Source of the DNA: Plotosus lineatus | Taxonomy: Eukaryota; Chordata; Actinopteri; Siluriformes; Plotosidae | NCBI GenBank assembly: GCA_024760905.1 | Contig: CM045731.1 | Coordinates: 20,681,001-20,745,000 of the forward strand | Reading direction: 5' to 3' | DNA: 64,000 bases | Notes under the pieces: generated by a model | What the model was told of the DNA's origin: nothing | The model's input: the letters and a program-made list of their open reading frames with translations, nothing else | The model's database searches: none | Part shown: positions 59,601-64,000 of the stretch, piece by piece | How positions within the stretch are numbered: position 1 is the first letter of the stretch | Layout of the letters: each line of letters starts with the position of its first letter | Made by a program: the position numbers and the translations under genes

Positions 59601-61579
59601 ATTTCTGAGATATGGCTCCTAGAAGGAGTGCAGCACAGAGCAACAAAGATGGTACATGAGGTGAAGGATAAACAGTATCCAGAGAGGTTAAAGTCAATGG
59701 GACTTCCAACGCTTGAATACCGACGGATAAGAGCTGATATTCTACAGGTATACAGAGTGTTCCATGGCATTGAAAAAGTAGACCTGCTCCAACTATTTGA
59801 GCTTTCAAAAGGGATCGCACTAGAGGACACCAATACAAGCTACACAAAAGGCGATGTAAGACACAACGAAGGATGAGAAGCTTTACTTACAGAGTTGTTG
59901 ATGAACGGAATAAGCTACCAGAAGAGGTGGTGGCAGCGCCGTCACTTAACTGCTGTAAGGAACGATTGAACAAGCATTGGTCAAAGCACCCCATCAAGTT
60001 CATCCCATCTATCATGTAACTGTCAATCAATACTGTATGTCATACTGTACTTTCATTACGCCTATTGGTGACAGATCTACTGAAGTAGTCAAGTCAACAT
60101 TGAAAGCTTAAATGCAGTCCAGAGCGGTGGATATAATTTGAGGAACAAATATACAGCAATCCAGATAGAAGTCAATAGAAGAGAAGAACTCTTATCGAGA
60201 AGACAGTACAAGACAAAGTAAGACAAAGTAAAGTAAGTAAGACCAACCTGCGGTCACATAATAGATGGCTAAATGCCTGCATGAAGCTGAACCTCAGCAG
60301 GTTACCAGACTACAAAGCCATCAGCAAAACCATGCAGCACCAGAAGTCGTATTAATAGTAAGAAGTACTTTTCTTATTAATAAATAACTTCGTTATGACA
60401 ATGTTATTTAAAATAAATTTCAGAGAAAAAATATATTTAGCTCTCAGAGGATTAGCTTTTGGGCAGTGGTGGTCTAGTGGTATAGGGCGCTGGATCGCTG
60501 AGCCAAAGGTTGGGGGTTCGATTCCCACTCTCCACAAGGTTGTCACTGTCCTCCCCAGTGCAGCTAACTGGGTTATCAAAGGCCGTCCATGTCGCTCACT
60601 GTCTATAGTGTGAGGCATGTAAAAGAACCATTGCTGACTTTCAACAAGGGTAGGCTGCAAAGCTGTTGGTGTGTTTCTGCCCTGCGATGGCCTGGCAAGC
60701 TGTTCAGGGTGTACTCTGCCCTCGCCCAAAGTTGGCTGGGATGGGTGCCAGCCTCCCCGTGACCCGAATTAGGATTAAGCGGTTACAGAAAATGAATTTA
60801 GGATTAGATTTTATTTTTTTTTTTTGGCTCTCTTAGTCAAAAAAGTTCCCGACCCCTGCTCTAGAACCACTGTGCTCCTCTACCATGACCTTCAGGAGCA
60901 TCTGAAGTACTGGAGTACAGTATGATATCAAGGCAACAACCCCACAGTCTGCTGGTTGGATCTCCACAAACTCCTTGTAGCTACCTCGCATCGACGAGTC
61001 GCCATCTTCATCTTCCTCTGGTGGCCTCCGGTGTCGCTCTCTCGACACACTAACGTTACGCGCTTCCCGAATGAACGTGCTGAAGCCCCGCTGAGACGAA
61101 AAGGCGCAGACGTTCACGCCTCCGTAGGTGCAGTTGAACAGGTAACAGCGCAGAGCACCGCCGCTGTCCAACTGCTGCTGCTGCAGCTGCTGCTGCTGCT
61201 GTGGCTGCTCCTGAACGATGGCAGTGGTGCAGCGAGGCTCGGAGCAGCAGGCGCGCGCGCAGTCCCCACGGCTGTATACGCGACCCGGAGTCGACAGGAA
61301 GGTGGCGCCGCGCTCGATCGAGGCCATGGCGCGGATGATGCGCTCCTCCGCCGCGTCGAAATCGCTCAGACGACACGCATCACTGGCGTCCTCTGCGCTC
61401 TGATACGAGTCCTGATCCTGTTGGAGCTGCTTGCGGAACTCCTCCAGCAGCTCCTCGACACCGGACAGTTTCGATTTTAGATCGGAAATCTGTGAGCTGT
61501 GAACGAAGCCTGGAACGGCCAGGCAGAAAAGCAGAAATCCCAGCTGATGATGGAGGAGCGCCGTTGAAAACCACAACAT
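48429..61579 (-). CDS. lrp11: LDL-receptor-related protein 11 (type I membrane protein with MANSC, PKD-like, LDLa and Kunitz domains), 9 coding exons
   Basis: Exons in coding order: 61579-60985, 55993-55836, 54050-53909, 53821-53696, 52215-52057, 50956-50786, 50599-50543, 49385-49269, 48583-48429. Phases agree throughout and sum to 1680 nt (559 residues; human LRP11 about 500). Order: signal peptide (1-28), short helix, MANSC (about 68-175), PKD-like (about 205-295), LDLa, stalk, Kunitz, second stalk, membrane helix and a tail ending EESDYLINGMYL, identical in human LRP11 as I remember it. Other near-identical stretches are GQRSSDNVSVTVL, CDDGCCIDI and RKMVTHTA. The molecular role of LRP11 is poorly known. 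The extra length over human is essentially the Kunitz exon. Start chosen as the first ATG, followed at once by a hydrophobic signal sequence. The identification is secure; exon 5's 3' end has an alternative donor. Confidence 0.92.
49269..49385 (-). CDS. lrp11: lrp11 exon 8: juxtamembrane stalk
   Basis: A 117-bp phase 1-1 exon with acceptor gtatag and donor GTCAG|gtttgt, encoding a Ser/Lys/His-rich stretch (SPSAEAKSKNSPSLSHNAQL). The position just before the membrane helix and the phase fit support it. The sequence itself is low complexity, so homology evidence is weak. Confidence 0.65.
49567..50066. mobile_element. Mariner-type MITE, 500 bp
   Basis: Inverted ends TACCGTGTTTCCCTGAAAAT and the inverse attttcggggaaacacggTA, with TA at both borders. 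Inner sequence is AT-rich with more aataag(a/c)cct motifs on both arms. No open frame. Lies in lrp11 intron 7. Confidence 0.88.
50543..50599 (-). CDS. lrp11: lrp11 exon 7: short Pro/Thr-rich stalk exon
   Basis: A 57-bp phase 1-1 exon between acceptor tttcag and donor ACAG|gtaagc, encoding a stretch rich in Pro, Thr and Ala (TAAPPPTTPTNT). It is too short to recognise by homology; it is accepted because both splice sites are good and it keeps the frame between the Kunitz exon and exon 8. Confidence 0.7.
50786..50956 (-). CDS. lrp11: lrp11 exon 6: Kunitz/BPTI protease-inhibitor domain
   Basis: A phase 1-1 exon encoding a complete Kunitz domain. Six cysteines have the exact spacing C-x8-C-x15-C-x7-C-x12-C-x3-C (from DPCTMPPVVGPC to CANEC). 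The P1 position after the second cysteine is Lys (GPCKG), which in this family favours inhibition of trypsin-like serine proteases. The acceptor is ctctag and the donor CCTG|gtgagc. Nothing is missing, so an active inhibitor is expected on the extracellular side. The hepatocyte growth factor activator inhibitor SPINT1 combines MANSC, PKD-like, Kunitz and LDLa domains, so a shared ancestry is plausible. Confidence 0.9.
51080..51205 (-). repeat. LINE-B fragment
   Basis: The minus strand reads PITGAEVVTKLLGG and a PGVDKIRPEYLRALDA-like run, matching the linker before the reverse transcriptase in LINE-B. Confidence 0.7.
51340..51432. repeat. MITE end fragment
   Basis: Ends ccccgcgaataacgagggcctactgta, resembling the terminal repeat of a mariner-type MITE. 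The other end is not seen. Confidence 0.45.
51671..51719. repeat. (CA)n(TA)n microsatellite
   Basis: Short compound dinucleotide run in lrp11 intron 5. Confidence 0.9.
52057..52215 (-). CDS. lrp11: lrp11 exon 5: stalk between LDLa and Kunitz domains
   Basis: Encodes a Ser/Thr/Asn-rich stalk beginning FDGGRKMVTHTA, aligned with the corresponding part of human LRP11. The donor CCAAG|gtaaca at 52057 gives phase 1, which joins in frame to the Kunitz exon. A second donor, CAAGAG|gtagta at 52011, would add 46 bp and end in phase 2, out of frame with the Kunitz exon. I therefore prefer 52057; use of the distal donor would need another partner exon. Confidence 0.75.
52318..52600 (+). repeat. SINE-C copy
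   Basis: Plus-strand copy with head gcatagtagttagggtgctggg, ggttgtgtgttcgaatccc, then cctctgttcacccagcagtataaatggg. Just upstream of the lrp11 exon 5 acceptor (in intron 4). Confidence 0.85.
52640..52915 (-). repeat. SINE-B fragment
   Basis: Degenerate minus-strand copy (gctgactctgggtaaaggcgggg ... caaacccaggaccttcta). Confidence 0.65.
52934..52973. repeat. (TC)n microsatellite
   Basis: About 40 bp of TC repeats, abutting a SINE-A tail. Confidence 0.95.
52974..53257 (-). repeat. SINE-A copy (tail type 1), head truncated
   Basis: Tail ttcggctgttccctttcaggggtcaccac ... ttacgtcggatgccc, body to tagctgcactggggggacag; the head is missing. Confidence 0.8.
53641..53667. repeat. (AC)n microsatellite
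   Basis: Located about 30 bp downstream of the lrp11 exon 4 donor. Confidence 0.9.
53696..53821 (-). CDS. lrp11: lrp11 exon 4: LDL-receptor class A domain
   Basis: A phase 1-1 exon encoding a complete LDLa module with six cysteines in the usual pattern and the acidic calcium-binding end CPDRSDEDFC. The acceptor is ttcttgcag; the donor is AACT|gtgagt. Such modules bind calcium and usually ligand through acidic residues. It lies between the PKD-like exon and the stalk exon 5. Confidence 0.9.
53858..53890. repeat. (GA)n microsatellite
   Basis: Lies inside the 87-bp intron 3 of lrp11 (53822-53908). Confidence 0.95.
54525..54870 (-). repeat. SINE-A copy (tail type 1)
   Basis: Full minus-strand copy with a G run at 54771-54786 and head complement ccaggccaccaatgccg. 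Confidence 0.85.
54890..55320. mobile_element. Tc1-type remnant
   Basis: cacccactaggcattttccctattttg and cagagtctgcaacaccaagaggcatcacc match the region before the transposase start in another fish Tc1 family. No transposase frame remains. Confidence 0.55.
55474..55520. repeat. (TA)n microsatellite
   Basis: In lrp11 intron 2, about 320 bp after the exon 2 donor (55836). Confidence 0.9.
56106..57082. mobile_element. Mariner-type MITE, about 980 bp
   Basis: TA-bounded inverted ends TAcagtggagccttgaaatcc and the inverse gtaccaagacgccactgTA. The inner arms repeat gaacaaatcggaatc(c/t)gaa in both halves. Carries a (GT)n(GA)n tract at 56637-56698. No transposase frame. In lrp11 intron 1. Confidence 0.85.
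56637..56698. repeat. (GT)n(GA)n microsatellite
   Basis: Compound dinucleotide run within the MITE. Confidence 0.95.
57340..57540 (-). repeat. SINE-B fragment
   Basis: ggttcttaatcctaattagggtcacaggg ... gaacctgagagcttcttgctgtgagg. Confidence 0.75.
57580..57760 (+). repeat. SINE-B fragment
   Basis: Head ggcatggtggttaccatgacc with gcctgggttcgagttcc and cagtccataaacatgcacattagg. Convergent with the copy just to its left. Confidence 0.75.
57860..58740. repeat. Unclassified dispersed repeat
   Basis: Contains a phrase cluster around ctcacgcat(t/c) (57880-57955), two near-copies of ttagtttcagtt(t/c)gta with tgttgcaaggttg, and a G/C-rich end gggggggctttgccccccctgc. Looks transposon-derived, but I cannot name it. 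Confidence 0.4.
58821..60030 (+). pseudogene. LINE-D copy with 351-codon open reverse-transcriptase frame
   Basis: An open frame from 58821 to 59876 covers most of a non-LTR reverse transcriptase: YTDLKEALDLVSH, SGVPQGSVLGPVLFVVFIDD, FADDAKLSSKV and EKDLGIIMDETLNF. A frameshift near 59866 separates it from the C-terminal end (NKLPEEVVAAPSLNC, ending near 60018). The N-terminal endonuclease is missing (5' truncation). The style (GVPQGSVLGP, FADDAK) fits the CR1/L2 superfamily. It lies in lrp11 intron 1, antisense to the gene. Confidence 0.85.
60459..60799 (+). repeat. SINE-A copy (tail type 2), full length
   Basis: Head gggcagtggtggtctagtgg, body, and tail gtgacccgaattaggattaagcggttacag. Flanked by a near-perfect duplication aggattag(c/a)tttt. 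It sits in an older hAT-like relic whose end is seen at 60829-60860 (aagttcccgacccctg), just after lrp11 exon 1. Confidence 0.9.
60985..61579 (-). CDS. lrp11: lrp11 exon 1: signal peptide and MANSC domain
   Basis: Encodes 198 residues plus one base (phase 1), ending CGAG|gtagct. The signal peptide is followed by a heptad-like helix (SGVEELLEEFRKQLQQ), which resembles the human N terminus. The MANSC domain carries eight cysteines, including ARACCSEPRC and CYLFNC. A glutamine tract (QEQPQQQQQLQQQQ) from a CAG-rich stretch near 61160-61215 sits inside the domain loop. The exon is GC- and CpG-rich compared with the AT-rich flanks, as expected for a first exon near a promoter. Confidence 0.88.
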
Positions 61580-61843
61580 ATTTGCGCCTAGAATAATCCT
61601 TTGTTTTTTTTAGATTTATGGATAGAAATAAATCACTGTGGTATCCCTGATTAATTTATTGATTAACATTATCTATTCGAAATCAAAACAAATCTGCATT
61701 TCCGGCTCAAGCTCGCAGGTGCGCCGCTTTTTGTCCTCCACCAAGATGCTGGTGATGACAGATTCACGACTCGGTTCATTTAGAAGAGTCGACTCCGGCA
61801 GAACGACTCGTACATGTCTGTCTATAGAAATTATAGAACAGTT

Positions 61844-62182
61844 CAGTTCATTTTCTGTAACCGATTAATCCTAATTAGGGTCACAGGGAGGCTTGAGCCC
61901 ATCCCTGCTGACTCCAGGCGAGGATAGAGTACACCCTGGACAGCTCGCCAGACCATCGTAGGTCAGAAACACACTGATGACTATGCAGCTACTCTTGTCG
62001 AAAGTCAGTAATGGTTCTTTTACATGAACCTCTCACCATAGACAGTGAGAGACATGGTCGGCCTTTGATCACCCAGTTAGCTGCACTGGGAAGACAATGA
62101 TAACCTTGTGGAGAGTGGGACTCAAACCCCCAACTATAGAATCAGTGATCCAGTGCTCTGTACCACTAAGCCACCACTGCCT
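61844..62182 (-). repeat. SINE-A copy (tail type 2) upstream of lrp11
   Basis: Complete minus-strand copy about 260 bp upstream of the lrp11 start codon, so it may bear on the promoter region. Confidence 0.9.
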
Positions 62183-62264
62183 GAGTATAGAACAGGCGAT
62201 TTGAAAACATTTTACACCAGGCAGGTACAAATATTCACCTAACATCTATTTTAAAAGGACGACC

Positions 62265-62480
62265 ATGAAATCTCTCACGCACACTCTCACCTTGCTGGAC
62301 CGCTTAATTCTACTAGCCTCACAGGTAGGCCTATCTCAGCCAGCACTGGGTGAAGGCAGGTTACACCTTAAAACAGCTCTTCAGACTATTGCAGGGCCAA
62401 CTTACACAACCATTCACACTCACATTCACTCCACAGGGCAGATTGGAACAGCCAATTAGACGAATGTGCATTTCTTGGAA
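62265..62480 (-). repeat. SINE-B fragment
   Basis: Degenerate: gaccgcttaattctactagcctcac ... gccaattagacgaatgtgcat. Confidence 0.65.
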
Positions 62481-62539
62481 ACTGGTGAACTCAGAGTAAA
62501 CTCATGGGGTATGTTGCCGGGTGGGGAGTGGGGCGTATT

Positions 62540-63570
62540 ATTGTACATTATTTTTATATTATTTTTATATTATTATATTTTTATATATATAGTCTGTTTT
62601 TTTGGTTTGTTTGTTTGTTATTTTTATATTTTATTGTTCTATTATAATTATGACTCAATGATGTTACACCTTTCTGAGCTATCTTGCACCCCCTACTGGC
62701 GGTACTTCAAGAGCCTGTAACAGTAAATTTCTGCATTGTGAGATTAATAAAAGCTGGATCTTAGTGTACGAGAATTAAGTGTAATTGTAGTGTACGAGAA
62801 TTAAGTGTAATTGCACCCCCACTCCAGTAGTTGACAGTGGCGCTCTCATTGTTGCTATGGTGTAGCGGTTTTCCAGACGAGCAAACGATATGAAGTGCAG
62901 GATGTATTTTTTTTTTTTTTTTTTTTTCAGACACATTGGTGCACTTTAAATCTTTTCTATTACAGATTAAAAAACAATTGTTAATGAATTTTTTGTTTTT
63001 AACGTTAATAAAGATACAATGTTATGCAGAGGTGTACGAATAACAATTTTATAGACAAAACAATACTATTTATACCGGTAGTTGCTCACGGGACGGTGTG
63101 GGGTTATAGTGTGTGGGTCTATATATGGCATGAAGGGATATTCAGGGTGTACCTCACTTTTCTGCGGCGATGACTGAGATAGGCACCAGCCCCCCCGCGC
63201 GACCCAAATAGAATTAATCGGGGATGAGTGGGTGTGAGTGTTGATCCTTAAATGCAGTCGAACATTAGAGTCCAATCTGGCAACCCGAGTAAGACAAAGC
63301 AGCCGGATATGCTTGGTGTGATACAGTATCTCTTCCTTCAGCTTCTGGATGAAGCCCAAATGGCTGAGAAATTCATATTTCAGTGTGTGAATAATTACAT
63401 TTATACTAGTTAGTCTACATTTTATCCTATATATTCGACTGAGTAGATTGTCTATACCTGTAGTTTCTTCCTTCGTGCATTAGCCATAATCCACCACTTG
63501 AGGGCATTAGAGTAACTGAATTGATGATTAAAAAAACCATCAACTCAGTGCTTGAGGACAACTTGAAGCC
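62540..63570. other. AT-rich intergenic DNA with poly(T) tract and SINE scraps
   Basis: A T run at 62909-62927, a SINE-B tail scrap at about 63135-63225, otherwise no recognisable feature. A minus-strand frame near 63300-63359 (KLKEEILYHTKHIRLL) is too short to judge. Confidence 0.4.
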
Positions 63571-63576
63571 CGAGAA

Positions 63577-63851
63577 CAGGGGTGTCAAACTCGTGCCACA
63601 AAGGGCCATGTGGCTGCAGGTTTTTGCTTCAACCAAGCAGCAGCACACCTGACTTGGCTCATTTAATCAATTAAGCTGAGTGTTCAGCCAGTTGATTGGT
63701 CAGTCTCTGTATAGAGCACACAGATTGACCAATCAGCTGCTTGAAGACCTAGATCAGTTGATTAAATGAGTCAAGTCAGGTGTGCTGCTGCTTGGTTGAA
63801 ACAAAAACCTGCAGCCACATGGCCCTTTGTGGCACGAGTTTGACACCCCTG
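63577..63851. mobile_element. Palindromic hAT-type MITE, 275 bp
   Basis: The two arms are nearly perfect inverted repeats over most of the element, from caggggtgtcaaactcgtgc to its inverse. Flanking 8-bp duplications are cccgagaa (63569-63576) and ccctagaa (63852-63859), with one mismatch. Ends and duplication size fit the hAT superfamily. A transcript would fold into a long hairpin. Confidence 0.9.
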
Positions 63852-64000
63852 CCCTAGAAGCAGAGTAAGGTGAAGACAGACCTGGACAGATTAAAGAACT
63901 AAAACCCTGTTGCATTTCTCCTTTTACCTCGAAATAAAGCAGGGATAAGTCCACCTGATATTCCAGTATTAGGTATTTGAACAGAATTGTGGGTAATGTA

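Noticed and set aside
60956..61480. 174-codon plus-strand frame over lrp11 exon 1
   Set aside because: Shadow of a GC-rich coding exon; LLQLLLLQLLLLL-type runs come from the CAG tract read on the other strand.

Overview
The window is vertebrate nuclear DNA, most likely from a teleost fish. Genes are split into many short exons with GT-AG introns, and the DNA between exons is packed with Tc1/mariner and hAT transposons, tRNA-derived SINEs, several non-LTR retrotransposon families and long dinucleotide microsatellites. There are no bacterial-style operons, Shine-Dalgarno sites or CRISPR arrays. The species cannot be read from the sequence.

Three protein-coding genes were reconstructed, all on the minus strand. 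(1) A cfap57-like gene (formerly WDR65) occupies 31330 down to 6042. I could join 23 coding exons with consistent phases into one 1187-residue open frame: a WD-repeat N-terminal half, then a long coiled-coil half. (2) A klhl10-like gene lies at 45429 down to 43453: a short first exon, then one exon carrying BTB, BACK and six Kelch repeats. (3) lrp11 runs from 61579 down to 48429 in nine coding exons (559 residues): signal peptide, MANSC domain, PKD-like domain, LDL-receptor class A domain, a Kunitz protease-inhibitor domain, a stalk, one membrane helix and a conserved cytoplasmic tail.

Mobile DNA makes up much of the rest. Left part: LINE-A copies (1-1796, 13368-16776, 23655-24945), a complete hAT relic with perfect 8-bp duplications (3548-4855), a LINE-B copy, and many SINEs in the cfap57 introns. 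Between cfap57 and klhl10: a complete but dead Tc1 element (31958-33518), a long inverted LINE-C copy (about 36000-39150), a Ty3/gypsy gag fragment and a mariner-type MITE. In the lrp11 introns: two more MITEs, a Tc1 remnant and a LINE-D copy with a 351-codon open reverse-transcriptase frame. Right edge: a 275-bp palindromic hAT-type MITE.

The genes do not form a pathway. Cfap57 and Klhl10 families are linked in other vertebrates to motile cilia or sperm, so their closeness may be chance. The observations most worth following are the Kunitz exon in lrp11, which I do not find in the human protein as I remember it; the shared 3' tail of SINE-A and LINE-A, which suggests the LINE mobilises the SINE; and the three-layer nest of insertions at 13136-17108.
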